Positions 26,095 through 34,902 of a stretch of DNA of 55,949 nucleotides are shown piece by piece (positions within the stretch are counted from its first letter, which is position 1; each line of letters starts with the position of its first letter). The DNA is from an uncultured Bacteroidales bacterium (GTDB lineage Bacteria; Bacteroidota; Bacteroidia; Bacteroidales; F082). The stretch is from assembly GCA_946407975.1 (NCBI GenBank), contig CAMJQC010000012.1:1-55949 (forward strand). Reading direction: 5' to 3'. The notes under the pieces were generated by a model. That model saw nothing but the letters and a program-made list of their open reading frames with translations, had not been told where the DNA came from and did not search any database. Position numbers and translations under genes: made by a program.

Positions 26095-26631
26095 ATGATG
26101 AAAAACTTACTGAAAATCATGATGTTCACCATGCTGATCACATTTGTTTCCGCATGCGGTGAAAAGAAACTGACCGAAAACGATGTAAAGGCTGCCGAAG
26201 CAAAGTTGTACAACGAAGATATGACAGCCAATACGGACGCTGTGCCTGAGGTTGTTGAGACTTTTACCAAGTTTGCTGCAGAAAACACTGATAACACCTT
26301 AGCGCCTGAGTATTTGTTTAAGGCTTTTGAAATTGCCTTGAATTTCATGGATGCGGACAAAGCTATCGAAATTGGTAATAACCTGATAGCGACATATCCT
26401 AGCTTTGACAAGACGCCTGCCGCTTTGCTTCTGTTAGGTATGAAGTACGAAGATGTAGGAGAACTGGGTAAGGCTAAGGATGCTTATGAGCAACTTGTCA
26501 AAGACTATCCGGATAATGCATTCGTTCCATCCGCTCAGGCTTGCATTGATAATTTAGGCAAGACGCCCGAAGAACTTATCCGTGAATTCGAGGCGAAAGC
26601 TGACTCGATACCAGAGACAGTGATAGAATAA
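26095..26631 (+). CDS. TPR-type lipoprotein (tol-pal/BamD-like)
   Basis: A 178-residue protein with the lipoprotein signal MMKNLLKIMMFTMLITFVSAC (Cys21). Two or three tetratricopeptide-like helix pairs follow, for example PEYLFKAFEIALNFMDADKA, then GMKYEDVGELGKAKDAYEQL and VKDYPDNAFVPSAQACIDNL. The repeats resemble BamD/YbgF proteins, but the protein is too short for a full BamD. A periplasmic scaffold role is inference. It lies behind def and ends at a bidirectional terminator shared with metK. Confidence 0.82.
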   Translation: MMKNLLKIMMFTMLITFVSACGEKKLTENDVKAAEAKLYNEDMTANTDAVPEVVETFTKFAAENTDNTLAPEYLFKAFEIALNFMDADKAIEIGNNLIATYPSFDKTPAALLLLGMKYEDVGELGKAKDAYEQLVKDYPDNAFVPSAQACIDNLGKTPEELIREFEAKADSIPETVIE

Positions 26632-26654
26632 ACCTATCTCCTAAACCTAATATG

Positions 26655-26683
26655 AAAAAACCCCGAGGATCTCGGGGTTTTTT
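26655..26683. terminator. Bidirectional terminator between the TPR lipoprotein and metK
   Basis: AAAAAACCCCGAG-GAT-CTCGGGGTTTTTT: a 13-bp perfect stem with a 3-base loop and A/T tracts on both sides. It ends 16 bases before the metK stop. Confidence 0.92.
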
Positions 26684-26698
26684 CTTTTTGAAATTTGT

Positions 26699-27970
26699 TT
26701 ACAGTTTGAAGGCTTTCTTCATCTTGTCCACTAAGTCAAGTTTCTCCCAGGCGAAGAATTCCGCATTTTTGTAGATCTTCCCGTCTTCCTTAAAAGTATT
26801 CTTGTCTTCGTAAAAGACTTGTACTTTGCGTGTTTCGGGTTGACGACCGAAATGTCCATAAGATGCAGTCTCTTCAAAGATAGGATTGGTGAGGCCAAAA
26901 CGCTTTACGATGAAGTAGGGGCGAAGGTCGATCAAATCTTTAACTTTGAGGGCGATGTCAGCGTCGCTCATCTTGACGTGCGAGGTGCCGTCGGTGTTAA
27001 CGTAGAAGCCTACAGGCTCCGCCTTGCCGATGGCATAGGCGATTTGTACCAGGACTTGGTCGCAAACGCCTGCTGCCACAAGGTTCTTGGCGATGTGACG
27101 TGCTGCATAAGCGGCAGAACGGTCCACTTTTGAGCTGTCCTTGCCAGAGAAAGCGCCGCCGCCATGGGCGCCGCGGCCACCATAGGTGTCGACAATGATC
27201 TTGCGACCTGTCAGGCCTGTGTCGCCGTTAGGTCCGCCAATGACAAATTTGCCCGTCGGGTTAACAAAAAGCTTGGTCTTGTTGTCGAAGAGTTTGCGCA
27301 GACGTGCAGGCAGCTGTTTCTTCACTCTTGGGAGGAGAACGGTGCGTACGTCGCTTTCGATCTTTTCCAGCATGGCGTCGTCGTTGTCGAAATCGTCGTG
27401 TTGCGTCGAGATGACAATGGTGTCTATATGAAGTGGTTTCCAGCCGTCGCCATATTCCACGGTCACTTGAGACTTGGCGTCAGGGCGGAGGTATTTCATC
27501 TTTTTGCCTTCGCGACGGATAGCGGCCAGTTCTTTTAACAATAGGTGTGAGAGGCCGATGGTAAGCGGCATGTAATCCTCTGTCTCCTTGCAGGCGAAGC
27601 CGAACATCATGCCTTGGTCGCCAGCCCCCTGTTCTTCGGGTTTCTGGCGGTCAACACCTTGGTTGATGTCGTTCGACTGCCCATGCAAGGCGGAGAGCAC
27701 GCCGCACGATTGTGCATCAAACTGGTACTCTGACTTGTTGTATCCGATCTTTTCAATCACGCTGCGAGCCACGTCTTGAATTTCGACATAGGCGTTAGTG
27801 CGGATTTCGCCTGCCACTACGACAAGTCCTGTGGTGACTAAGGTCTCACAAGCCACTTTTGATGCGGGATCATAGCGTAGAATTTCGTCCAATACAGCAT
27901 CCGAAATCTGGTCGGCCACCTTGTCGGGATGACCTTCTGAAACGGATTCTGATGTAAAATAATAACCCAT
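26699..27970 (-). CDS. metK: S-adenosylmethionine synthase
   Basis: A 423-residue enzyme that makes SAM from methionine and ATP. Motifs: [18 protein letters not shown] (residues 10-27), the GGG/ATP site [20 protein letters not shown], then [20 protein letters not shown], the phosphate-binding loop. The length of about 423 is usual in Bacteroidota, slightly longer than in E. coli, with an extra segment around [11 protein letters not shown]. It has its own promoter at 28100-28130 and a leader of about 120 bases. Confidence 0.97.
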   Translation of the reverse strand: MGYYFTSESVSEGHPDKVADQISDAVLDEILRYDPASKVACETLVTTGLVVVAGEIRTNAYVEIQDVARSVIEKIGYNKSEYQFDAQSCGVLSALHGQSNDINQGVDRQKPEEQGAGDQGMMFGFACKETEDYMPLTIGLSHLLLKELAAIRREGKKMKYLRPDAKSQVTVEYGDGWKPLHIDTIVISTQHDDFDNDDAMLEKIESDVRTVLLPRVKKQLPARLRKLFDNKTKLFVNPTGKFVIGGPNGDTGLTGRKIIVDTYGGRGAHGGGAFSGKDSSKVDRSAAYAARHIAKNLVAAGVCDQVLVQIAYAIGKAEPVGFYVNTDGTSHVKMSDADIALKVKDLIDLRPYFIVKRFGLTNPIFEETASYGHFGRQPETRKVQVFYEDKNTFKEDGKIYKNAEFFAWEKLDLVDKMKKAFKL

Positions 27971-28092
27971 AACAAATTGATTAATAATTAATTAATAAAT
28001 TTGTGGAGGATTGATATTGAAAGAAAGGGAAAAAAGCATTGTTTTAGCATTTTTTTCTCGTGGTTGCAATCAATTCAAATCTTTCCACGTTT
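27971..28092 (-). promoter_or_regulatory. metK 5' leader
   Basis: About 120 bases lie between the predicted transcript start and the metK ATG. A 5-bp hairpin (minus-strand CGTGG at 28089-28085 with CCACG at 28063-28059) and a U6 run downstream of it are visible. I do not see the conserved core of a SAM-I or SAM-II riboswitch. The last 60 bases are A/T-rich with ATTAATTAATTATTAAT. Confidence 0.35.
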
Positions 28093-28099
28093 GCGGGTG

Positions 28100-28130
28100 C
28101 AAAAGTACGAATAATTTTAGACGCGGCAAG
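28100..28130 (-). promoter_or_regulatory. Promoter of metK (CTTG-N19-TACTTTTG)
   Basis: On the minus strand the -33 element CTTG (28130-28127) and the -7 element TACTTTTG (28107-28100) are 19 bases apart. It lies in the short gap after the GldA-like gene. Confidence 0.75.
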
Positions 28131-28143
28131 GTCTCGGCCGAAA

Positions 28144-29052
28144 TTATTTTGTCAGCTTCTGGAACGCCTCTTCGATGCTCAAGTCCTCTTTCTGCAAAGT
28201 CTTGATGATGAGGCCTTTCTCTACCGACCACTTCATCAGGTTGGCGCGGATGTCGATGTCACCCTGCGGTTCAAGGATCCAGTGATTGTTTTTGACGCGT
28301 TTCACATTACTCACCTGTGGGATGCTGCAAAGCAAGGTTTCGTCGACTTCGCTTTCAAACTCCACGATGATGACATTTTGCGATGCTTCGGTCTGTTTCA
28401 GGTTCTCAATCTTGTCGTCGGCGACCACAACACCTTTATTGATTATGACGGCGCGGCTGCAGATGGCTTCCACCTCTTGCATGATGTGGGTGGAGAGCAG
28501 CACGGTCTTCTCGTTGCCCAGATGTGTGATGAGGCCACGGATCTCGGCCAACTGGTTAGGGTCAAGGCCTGAGGTGGGTTCATCGAGGATGAGCACCTGC
28601 GGGTCGTGCATCATGGCTTGGGCAAGGCCGACGCGCTGGCGGTAGCCTTTGGAGAGGGCGCCGATTCTTTTGTGTGCCTCTATGCCGAGTCCTGTTACCT
28701 CTATCATCTCTTCAATACGCTTAGTGGCGGCTTGGCCTTTCAGATGGTGGACGCCAGCCACGAATTGCAGGTACTCGCGTACGTACATGTCTAAATACAG
28801 CGGGTTGTGTTCCGGCAGATAGCCCACGATTTTCTTCACATCCATAGGTTGGTCCATCACGTCGAAGCCGTTTACGCTGACTGTGCCTGAGGTCGGCGGG
28901 ATGAAACAGGTGATGATTTTCATCAGGGTCGACTTGCCAGCGCCGTTGGGACCGAGCAGAGCGGTGATGCCTTTGTCGAGCGTAAGGTTTACGTCGTTGA
29001 GCGCTAATTGATCGCCGTAGCGTTTGCTGATATGGTCGATGAGGATAGACAT
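28144..29052 (-). CDS. gldA: GldA-like ABC transporter ATP-binding protein
   Basis: A 302-residue ABC ATPase. Walker A is LLGPNGAGKSTLMKI (about 33-47), the Q-loop region is VGYLPEHNPLYLDMYVREYL, the signature is LSKGYRQRVGLAQ, Walker B is VLILDEPTSGLD and the H-loop is LLSTHIMQEVEAI. A C-terminal domain of about 80 residues follows. Length and the PEHNPLYLDMYVREYL stretch match the GldA group of gliding-associated ATPases, which also occurs in non-gliding Bacteroidales as part of an ABC-2 exporter. No gldF/gldG partners are next to it, so gliding is not implied. Confidence 0.87.
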   Translation of the reverse strand: MSILIDHISKRYGDQLALNDVNLTLDKGITALLGPNGAGKSTLMKIITCFIPPTSGTVSVNGFDVMDQPMDVKKIVGYLPEHNPLYLDMYVREYLQFVAGVHHLKGQAATKRIEEMIEVTGLGIEAHKRIGALSKGYRQRVGLAQAMMHDPQVLILDEPTSGLDPNQLAEIRGLITHLGNEKTVLLSTHIMQEVEAICSRAVIINKGVVVADDKIENLKQTEASQNVIIVEFESEVDETLLCSIPQVSNVKRVKNNHWILEPQGDIDIRANLMKWSVEKGLIIKTLQKEDLSIEEAFQKLTK

Positions 29053-29075
29053 GACTTGTTAATGCGTTTAAAGTG

Positions 29076-29083
29076 CAAAGATA
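29076..29083 (-). promoter_or_regulatory. -7 promoter element for the GldA-like gene
   Basis: TATCTTTG on the minus strand matches TAnnTTTG, 23 bases upstream of the ATG. A TTG lies 23 bases further upstream, slightly farther than usual. Confidence 0.5.
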
Positions 29084-29207
29084 GTTTTTTTTATGGAACC
29101 CCTTGACAATTCCATGCTGAAATGGATGAAACAGACTTGTTTTTTTACTCCTATATATATTTAAGCGCAAGTGTTTCAGACTCATATTAAAAAAATCGCA
29201 ATAAAAT

Positions 29208-29238
29208 GTTGAGGGAAAGAAAAAAAGCCGTACTTTTG
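29208..29238 (+). promoter_or_regulatory. Promoter of rplM-rpsI (GTTG-N19-TACTTTTG)
   Basis: The -33 element GTTG (29208-29211) and the -7 element TACTTTTG (29231-29238) have the exact 19-base spacing. The 353-base gap from 29053 to 29405 otherwise holds the GldA-like promoter, AT-rich DNA without visible signals up to 29207, and the leader described next. Confidence 0.8.
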
Positions 29239-29277
29239 CGGCCTCGTTAGAAAGTCCATTATCTGACTTCGATAAAG

Positions 29278-29373
29278 CCAACGCATTGATTCATGGGCGA
29301 AGATGAACGATGCACAAAAAGTTGGCGGCATTGAAGAAAGGTTTAGTTTTTCACTCCGTTTTGAACGGCAGTG
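29278..29373 (+). promoter_or_regulatory. Structured leader of rplM (candidate L13 autoregulatory leader)
   Basis: The leader of about 160 bases contains two clear hairpins. The first closes with CCAAC (29278-29282)/GTTGG (29321-29325) and continues with 29283-29294 paired to 29303-29313 (11 bp with one bulged A). The second is CACTCCGTT-TTG-AACGGCAGTG (29352-29373), 9 bp with one bulge, followed by TTTT. An L13 leader RNA family has been described in Bacteroidia by comparative genomics; placement before rplM fits it, but I cannot test the covariance model here. L13 binding and autoregulation are inference. Confidence 0.6.
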
Positions 29374-29405
29374 TTTTATGAATTGGATAACATATTAATA
29401 ACAAA

Positions 29406-29864
29406 ATGAACACATTAAGTTACAAGACAGTAAGCGTCAACAAGGAAAATGCCAACAAGAAATGGTATGTCATCGACGCTGAAGGACAAATCCTCGGCCG
29501 TTTGGCTACCGAGGTTGCCATGATTCTGCGTGGCAAAAAGAAGGCATGCTTTACTCCCCACAGCGATTGTGGTGATAATGTCATCATCATCAATGCAGAG
29601 AAAGTCGTCCTCACTGGAACCAAGATGGATGACAAATACTACGTCCGCTACACCGGCTATCCGGGTGGCCAGCGCATCCGCAGCGTCAGAGAACAGCTGC
29701 AGAGAAAGCCTATCGCAGTTGTTGAGCACGCCGTCAGAGGCATGCTTCCTAAGACGAAGCTCGGCGACGCCATCTTCAAGAACCTCTACGTTTACGAAGG
29801 TCCTGAGCACAAACAACAGGCCCAACAGCCTATCGAACTCAAAATTAACACAATTAAGAAATAA
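29406..29864 (+). CDS. rplM: 50S ribosomal protein L13
   Basis: A 152-residue primary rRNA-binding protein of the large subunit. It has WYVIDAEGQILGRLATEVAM (about 20-40), KVVLTGTKMDDKYYVRYTGYPGG, and the signature AVRGMLPKTKLGDAIFKNLYVY (about 113-134). The length is normal for Bacteroidota. It is followed 2 bases later by rpsI, the universal rplM-rpsI pair. Confidence 0.98.
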   Translation: MNTLSYKTVSVNKENANKKWYVIDAEGQILGRLATEVAMILRGKKKACFTPHSDCGDNVIIINAEKVVLTGTKMDDKYYVRYTGYPGGQRIRSVREQLQRKPIAVVEHAVRGMLPKTKLGDAIFKNLYVYEGPEHKQQAQQPIELKINTIKK

Positions 29865-29866
29865 TC

Positions 29867-30253
29867 ATGGAAGTTATCAACGCTTTAGGTAGAAGAAAGA
29901 CCGCCGTTGCCCGCATCTACATGAAGGCCGGCAGTGGCAACATTACGGTGAACAAGCGCGACTACAAGGAGTACTTCCCGACGAGCATCCTCCACTATGT
30001 GGTTGAACAGCCTATGATGCTGACCGAGACCCTCGGCCAATACGACATCAAGGTCAACCTCGACGGTGGTGGCATCAACGGCCAGGCCGAGGCTTTGCGT
30101 CTCGCCATCAGCCGCGCCCTCTGCGAGATCAACCCCGAGTATCGTCCCACCTTGAAGGCTAAAGGTTTGATGCGCCGCGACCCGCGTATGGTCGAGCGTA
30201 AGAAACCCGGTCAGCCTGGTGCCCGTAAGAAGTTCCAATTCAGCAAACGTTAA
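29867..30253 (+). CDS. rpsI: 30S ribosomal protein S9
   Basis: A 128-residue protein with NALGRRKTAVARIYMKAGSG at the N-terminus, GGGINGQAEALRLAISRAL in the middle, and the conserved C-terminus RDPRMVERKKPGQPGARKKF ending SKR, whose Arg reaches the P-site tRNA. It follows rplM with a 2-base gap and precedes the structured rpsB leader. Confidence 0.98.
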   Translation: MEVINALGRRKTAVARIYMKAGSGNITVNKRDYKEYFPTSILHYVVEQPMMLTETLGQYDIKVNLDGGGINGQAEALRLAISRALCEINPEYRPTLKAKGLMRRDPRMVERKKPGQPGARKKFQFSKR

Positions 30254-30256
30254 GCC

Positions 30257-30332
30257 CTCAGAAGCAAAGCGATTTTGTTTAGTATCCAAATTGCTGAGAT
30301 TCTTATGCAGACTACTCAGCGATTGTATTTAG
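30257..30332 (+). promoter_or_regulatory. rpsB leader with two mutually exclusive hairpins
   Basis: In the 109-base gap between rpsI and rpsB, bases 30268-30277 (AGCGATTTTG) can pair with 30287-30295 (9 pairs, one bulge). Alternatively, 30289-30298 (AATTGCTGAG) can pair with 30315-30324 (CTCAGCGATT; 10 bp, one wobble). The two use the same middle strand. The outer strands are an imperfect direct repeat (30268-30282 and 30318-30332, 13 of 15 identical). This looks like a switch controlling S2 synthesis; the regulatory role is inference. Confidence 0.45.
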
Positions 30333-30362
30333 CGAATGTAAACATTAAAAAGAAAACAACAC

Positions 30363-31184
30363 ATGACACAAGTAACATTTGAAGAACTGTTGGATGCCGG
30401 TTGTCATTTCGGCCATCTCAAGAGAAAATGGAATCCGAACATGGCTCCTTATATTTTCATGGAGCGCAATGGCATCCACATCATTGACCTTTATAAGACC
30501 CAAGCCAAAATGGATGAGGCCGCTAACGCCCTCTGCCAACTGGCCAAGTCTGGCAAGAGAATCCTTTTCGTTGCCACCAAGAAACAAGCTAAAGACGTTG
30601 TTGCTGACCTCGCAAAGCGCGTCAACATGCCTTACGTCACCGAGCGTTGGCCTGGCGGTATGCTGACCAACTTCTCCACCATCCGCAAGGCCGTGAAGAA
30701 GATGTCGGGCATCGACAAGATGATGGGTAGCGAAGCCTACAAGAGCCTCTCCAAGCGTGAGAAACTCCAAATCGAACGTGAACGTGAAAAGCTGGAAAAG
30801 AACCTCGGTTCTATCGCCGACCTTAGCCGTCTGCCTTCCGCTTTGTTCGTCGTCGACATCATGAAGGAGCACATCGCTGTTGCTGAAGCCCGTAAGCTCA
30901 ACATCCCCACCTTCGCCATCGTCGATACCAACACCAATCCTAACCTCATCGACTTCCCGATTCCGGCTAATGACGATGCTTCCAAGAGCATTGCCCTGAT
31001 CGTCGGTAAGATGGTCGAAGCCATCGAAGAAGGCATCAACGAACGCAAGGCCAACAAGGACCTCGCTGCCGAAGAGCCTGAAGAGGAAATGGAAGACGAA
31101 GAAAAAGAAGCTGTCGTCGAGGAAGAAAAAGAAGAGAGAAAACCTCGCGCCAGAAGACCGCGCAAGCCGGTCGCTAAACAATAA
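30363..31184 (+). CDS. rpsB: 30S ribosomal protein S2
   Basis: A 273-residue small-subunit protein. It shows FEELLDAGCHFGHLKRKWNP (5-24), IHIIDLYKTQAKMDEA, VTERWPGGMLTNFSTIRKAV and FAIVDTNTNPNLIDFPIPAND. From about residue 230 it carries a tail that is first acidic (EEPEEEMEDEEKEAVVEEEK) and then basic (RKPRARRPRKPVAKQ), beyond the conserved fold. Followed by tsf after a structured gap, the usual rpsB-tsf pair. Confidence 0.97.
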   Translation: MTQVTFEELLDAGCHFGHLKRKWNPNMAPYIFMERNGIHIIDLYKTQAKMDEAANALCQLAKSGKRILFVATKKQAKDVVADLAKRVNMPYVTERWPGGMLTNFSTIRKAVKKMSGIDKMMGSEAYKSLSKREKLQIEREREKLEKNLGSIADLSRLPSALFVVDIMKEHIAVAEARKLNIPTFAIVDTNTNPNLIDFPIPANDDASKSIALIVGKMVEAIEEGINERKANKDLAAEEPEEEMEDEEKEAVVEEEKEERKPRARRPRKPVAKQ

Positions 31185-31193
31185 TTTAGCCGT

Positions 31194-31268
31194 GTGCTGT
31201 CAGCTATCAGCTTGCAGCGGTGCGGCACGTCCGCATCGAGGCAGACCGGCAGCTGACAGTGCTTTTTT
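31194..31268 (+). terminator. Terminator-like attenuator between rpsB and tsf
   Basis: GTGCTGTCAGCT (31194-31205) pairs with AGCTGACAGTGC (31251-31262), 12 bp with two wobbles, followed by TTTTTTATT. The 45-base loop holds a further GC hairpin, GGTGCGG-CACGT-CCGCATC (31219-31237). It could partly terminate transcription and so set the ratio of S2 to EF-Ts. The left part resembles an element next to atpH (34903-34950). Confidence 0.6.
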
Positions 31269-31294
31269 ATTAACCCTTTAGATACTTAATTGAT

Positions 31295-32287
31295 ATGAAT
31301 ATTACTGCTGCTCAAGTTAACGAACTGAGACAAATGACGGGCGCCGGCATGATGGATTGCAAGAAGGCTCTCGTTGAAACCGATGGCAACATCGAACAAG
31401 CTATCGACATCCTTCGCAAGAAGGGTATGGCTAAGGCCGCCAAGCGCGCCGACCGCACCGCCTCAGAAGGCTGCGTGCTCTCAAAGTGCACTGAAGACCA
31501 CAAGTACGCCGCTATCGTCATGATCAACTGCGAGACCGACTTCGTCGCCAACAACGCTGATTTCGTGAAATTCACGAAGGACGTGCTCGATATGGCCGTC
31601 GCCAACCGCGTGAAGGACATCGAAGCTCTGAAGGCTATGGCCATTAACGGTCAAACCGTCGAGGCTCTCGTCGCCAACCAAAGCGCTGTCACCGGTGAAA
31701 AGACAGAACTTGGTGGTTTCAAAGTCCTTGAAGGCGCTTACGTCACCAATTACAACCACCCTGGCAACCGTCTTGCCGTCATCGTTGAGATGAACAAGAC
31801 TTTCGGCAATGTGGACGAAATCAGCCACGAAGTCGCTCTGCAAGTCGCTGCCATGAGCCCCATCGCCGTCAGCGAAGCAGAGGTGCCTCAGGAAGTGAAA
31901 GACCGCGAATATCAGGTTGCTGTCGATAAGACCAAGGAAGACCAGATCGCCAAGGAAGTTGAAAAGGCGCTCCGTAAGGCTGGCATCAACCCGAACCACG
32001 TCGACAGCGATGACCACATCGACTCCAACATTACCAAGGGTTACATCACTGCTGAACAAGGCGCCCTGGCTCGCGAAATCAGAGCCAACGTCCCTGGTCA
32101 GGTGAAGCTCAACGAAGTGATGGTCGAGAACATCGCCAAAGGCCGTATGGGCAAGTTCTACAAAGAAAACTGCCTGCTCAACCAGATCTCCCTGATTGCT
32201 GATCCTAAGACGGTCGCCGAATACATCCAGGCTGCCGACAAGGAAGCTACCGTGAAGGCTTTCTATCGCATCAAGTTGGGCGAATAA
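31295..32287 (+). CDS. tsf: Elongation factor Ts
   Basis: A 330-residue nucleotide exchange factor for EF-Tu. The N-terminal signature is VNELRQMTGAGMMDCKKALVE (8-28), followed by IDILRKKGMAKAAKRADRTA and the second signature INCETDFVANNADFV (about 75-90), with the conserved TDFV contact to EF-Tu. The two-lobed core and C-terminal module are complete. The start codon lies 26 bases after the attenuator U-run. Confidence 0.97.
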   Translation: MNITAAQVNELRQMTGAGMMDCKKALVETDGNIEQAIDILRKKGMAKAAKRADRTASEGCVLSKCTEDHKYAAIVMINCETDFVANNADFVKFTKDVLDMAVANRVKDIEALKAMAINGQTVEALVANQSAVTGEKTELGGFKVLEGAYVTNYNHPGNRLAVIVEMNKTFGNVDEISHEVALQVAAMSPIAVSEAEVPQEVKDREYQVAVDKTKEDQIAKEVEKALRKAGINPNHVDSDDHIDSNITKGYITAEQGALAREIRANVPGQVKLNEVMVENIAKGRMGKFYKENCLLNQISLIADPKTVAEYIQAADKEATVKAFYRIKLGE

Positions 32288-32311
32288 TCGATAGCAATAT
32301 CGTTACATAAA

Positions 32312-32343
32312 AAAGCGAGGCATCCGAAAGGGTGCCTCGCTTT
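32312..32343. terminator. Bidirectional terminator between tsf and atpG
   Basis: AAAGCGAGGCATCC-GAAA-GGGTGCCTCGCTTT: a 14-bp stem with one wobble and a GAAA tetraloop. It ends 19 bases before the atpG stop. Confidence 0.9.
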
Positions 32344-32362
32344 GTTGTTGCAGGTAGTGGAC

Positions 32363-33241
32363 TTATTTGTTCAACGCCTCAGCGCCGCCTACGATGTCGA
32401 TCAACTCATTGGTGATGACGTTCTGACGGGCTTTGTTGTATTGGATCCGTAGTTCTTGCGACAATTGGTCGGCATTGTCACTGGCAATGTGCATGGCTGT
32501 CATGCGAGCGCCATGCTGAGCGGTGAAAGCATCTAAAATGACGGAATAGAAATGGGTGCGCAGCACCTTGGGGACCAAAGCATTGACGAACTCTTCTTTG
32601 GAGGGCTCTACGATGTAATCGTGATAGACGGCACTGCCCGTTTGTCCGATATCAGTTGAAAGGGGCAGAAAACTCTCGTGTAGCGGTTGCTGAACGCCAG
32701 CACTTTTGTAATGGTTGTAGATAAGCTCCACTTTGTCGACCTTGCCTTCCAGAAATTGGTTGACGAACAGGTCGCTGATGTCGCAGGCGGCTTGAAAATC
32801 AGGTTTATCACTGAGCTCAGGGTATGCCTTTTCCACTTTAATGCCAATGCGTTTGGCATAGTCATGGATTTTCTTGCCCACTACGTATACGATGATGTTT
32901 TCTTTCCCGATTTCTTCTGCATATTCGTCATATCTGGTCTTGAACAGCTTTGCGATATTCGAGTTATACACACCACACAAGCCGCTGTTGGATGAAAAAA
33001 CCACCAATGCCACTTTTTGCACGGGTCTTTGTTCGGCCAATCGGATATTGACTGATTCTTCCAAGGAACCCAGATAGTTGGTCAGCGCTTCCATGAGTTT
33101 GGTACGATAGGGCACAAACTTCAAGGTAATCGACTCCGCCTTCTTCAGTTTGGCAGCCGACACCATTTTCATGGCGCTGGTGATTTTCTGCGTGGAAGCC
33201 ACCGAAGTGATGCGAGCTCGTATTTCTTTCAATGAAGCCAT
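32363..33241 (-). CDS. atpG: F1 ATP synthase gamma subunit
   Basis: A 292-residue central stalk protein. The N-terminal helix MASLKEIRARITSVASTQKI, followed by TSAMKMVSAAKLKKAE, and the C-terminal helix HGARMTAMHIASDNADQLSQ with YNKARQNVITNELIDIVGGA are the family ends that form the rotor coiled coil. SNSGLCGVYNSN is the Rossmann-like middle. It is the last gene of the operon, next to the terminator. Confidence 0.97.
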   Translation of the reverse strand: MASLKEIRARITSVASTQKITSAMKMVSAAKLKKAESITLKFVPYRTKLMEALTNYLGSLEESVNIRLAEQRPVQKVALVVFSSNSGLCGVYNSNIAKLFKTRYDEYAEEIGKENIIVYVVGKKIHDYAKRIGIKVEKAYPELSDKPDFQAACDISDLFVNQFLEGKVDKVELIYNHYKSAGVQQPLHESFLPLSTDIGQTGSAVYHDYIVEPSKEEFVNALVPKVLRTHFYSVILDAFTAQHGARMTAMHIASDNADQLSQELRIQYNKARQNVITNELIDIVGGAEALNK

Positions 33242-33272
33242 GACCTTTTCAAATTAGATCTACACCTGTTTT

Positions 33273-34865
33273 TTATTTGTTATCAGTCGCGAATTGTTCA
33301 CTTATGAGCAAAGCCTCCTGTTTTAACGTCGCCTTGATGTCGTCGTCGATCTTGCCGTTACTGAGCGGGACGAGTATGTCGTCACGATGCTTGGCGTCAA
33401 GTAGGTCGAGGAATTGCTTCTCAAAGCCGCGCACCTTATTGACGGGCACTTTGCTGAGCAGGCCGTTGGTGCCGCAGAAGATGATGGCAATCTGTTTCTC
33501 GACAGGCATGGGTGAATATTGGCTCTGCTTAAGCAATTCCACGTTCTTGGTGCCTTTGTCGATGATGGCCAGGGTGGCGGCATCGAGTTCAGCGCCGAAT
33601 TTTGAGAAAGCCTCCATCTCACGGAATTGAGCCTGGTCGAGTTTCAGGGTGCCAGCCACACGCTTCATGGATTTAATCTGTGCATTGCCACCGACACGTG
33701 ATACGGAGATGCCGACGTTTATGGCAGGGCGAACGCCAGCATTGAAGAGGCCGGTATCAAGGAAGATCTGACCATCGGTGATAGAGATGACGTTGGTCGG
33801 AATGTAAGCCGACACATCGCCGGCTTGTGTTTCGATGATGGGCAGAGCCGTGATAGAACCACCACCTTTGACAATGTCCCTTATGCTTTCAGGCAGGTCA
33901 TTCATCTGTTTGGCCACTTCGTCGTTCTTGATAATCTTTGCGGCACGTTCGAGTAGACGGGAGTGCAGGTAAAAGATATCACCAGGATAAGCCTCACGTC
34001 CTGGTGGACGGCGGAGAATCAGCGACACCTCACGATAGGCTACTGCTTGTTTGGAGAGGTCGTCATAGACGACAAGGGCATGTCGGCCCGTGTCGCGGAA
34101 ATATTCTGCTATGGCAACGCCAGCGTAAGGGGCATAGAACTGCATGGCGGCAGGGTCGGAGGCCGTCGCCGAAACTACGATGGTATAGTCCATGGCGCCA
34201 TACTGCTCGAGGGTGTTGACGATGTTGGCCACGGTAGAGCCTTTTTGTCCTACAGCCACATAGATGCAATAGACGGGGTCGCCATTCTTGAAGTTCTCCT
34301 TCTGGTTGATGATGGTGTCGATGGCAATAGCGGTCTTTCCTGTCTGGCGGTCGCCGATGATGAGTTCACGCTGTCCGCGTCCGATGGGAATCATGGCGTC
34401 GATAGCCTTGAGACCGGTCTGCAGCGGCTGGTTGACGGGTTGGCGGTAGATGACGCCCGGGGCTTTGCGCTCAAGAGGCATCTCGTAGGTCTTGCCTTGA
34501 ATGGGGCCCTTGCCGTCGATGGGAAAACCGAGTCCGTTGACGACACGGCCTATCATGCCTTCGCCGGCTAAGACAGAGGCGATACGCTGGGTGCGTTTCA
34601 CGGTTTCACCTTCTTTCACGCCTTCGGTGGGGCCAAGGAGCACGACACCGACGTTGTCTTCTTCCAAGTTCAGTACGACGCCGAAAGTGCCGTTTTCAAA
34701 CTGCACGAGTTCGTTGGCCTGCACTTTGTCGAGGCCATATACGCGGGCCACGCCGTCGCTTACTTGCAGCACCTTGCCGATTTCTTCAAACTGAACCTTG
34801 TTGTTCAATTCCTGAAGCTGCATTTGCAGGATGCTCGAAATTTCACTTGGTTTGATGTTTGACAT
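33273..34865 (-). CDS. atpA: F1 ATP synthase alpha subunit
   Basis: A 530-residue regulatory nucleotide-binding subunit of the F1 hexamer. P-loop [15 protein letters not shown] (about 172-186), [20 protein letters not shown] with the PGREAYPGD stretch, and the ATPase signature [14 protein letters not shown] (about 365-378). The short residues 190-200 insertion is ordinary. It follows atpH after an 84-base gap with a repeat element and precedes atpG by 31 bases. Confidence 0.98.
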   Translation of the reverse strand: MSNIKPSEISSILQMQLQELNNKVQFEEIGKVLQVSDGVARVYGLDKVQANELVQFENGTFGVVLNLEEDNVGVVLLGPTEGVKEGETVKRTQRIASVLAGEGMIGRVVNGLGFPIDGKGPIQGKTYEMPLERKAPGVIYRQPVNQPLQTGLKAIDAMIPIGRGQRELIIGDRQTGKTAIAIDTIINQKENFKNGDPVYCIYVAVGQKGSTVANIVNTLEQYGAMDYTIVVSATASDPAAMQFYAPYAGVAIAEYFRDTGRHALVVYDDLSKQAVAYREVSLILRRPPGREAYPGDIFYLHSRLLERAAKIIKNDEVAKQMNDLPESIRDIVKGGGSITALPIIETQAGDVSAYIPTNVISITDGQIFLDTGLFNAGVRPAINVGISVSRVGGNAQIKSMKRVAGTLKLDQAQFREMEAFSKFGAELDAATLAIIDKGTKNVELLKQSQYSPMPVEKQIAIIFCGTNGLLSKVPVNKVRGFEKQFLDLLDAKHRDDILVPLSNGKIDDDIKATLKQEALLISEQFATDNK

Positions 34866-34902
34866 TATATGTTGATTGTTTGTTGTTTTCTGTTTTGTTG
34901 TT

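Noticed and set aside
27971..28092. SAM-II riboswitch before metK
   Set aside because: SAM-II occurs in Bacteroidota and the string GCTAAAA in the leader was tempting, but the pseudoknot core could not be built.
28144..29052. Evidence for gliding motility
   Set aside because: The ATPase matches the GldA group, but gldF/gldG and other gliding genes are absent here and GldA-like proteins occur in non-gliding species.
30345..31181. 278-codon minus-strand frame opposite rpsB
   Set aside because: Antisense shadow of ribosomal protein S2 caused by codon bias.
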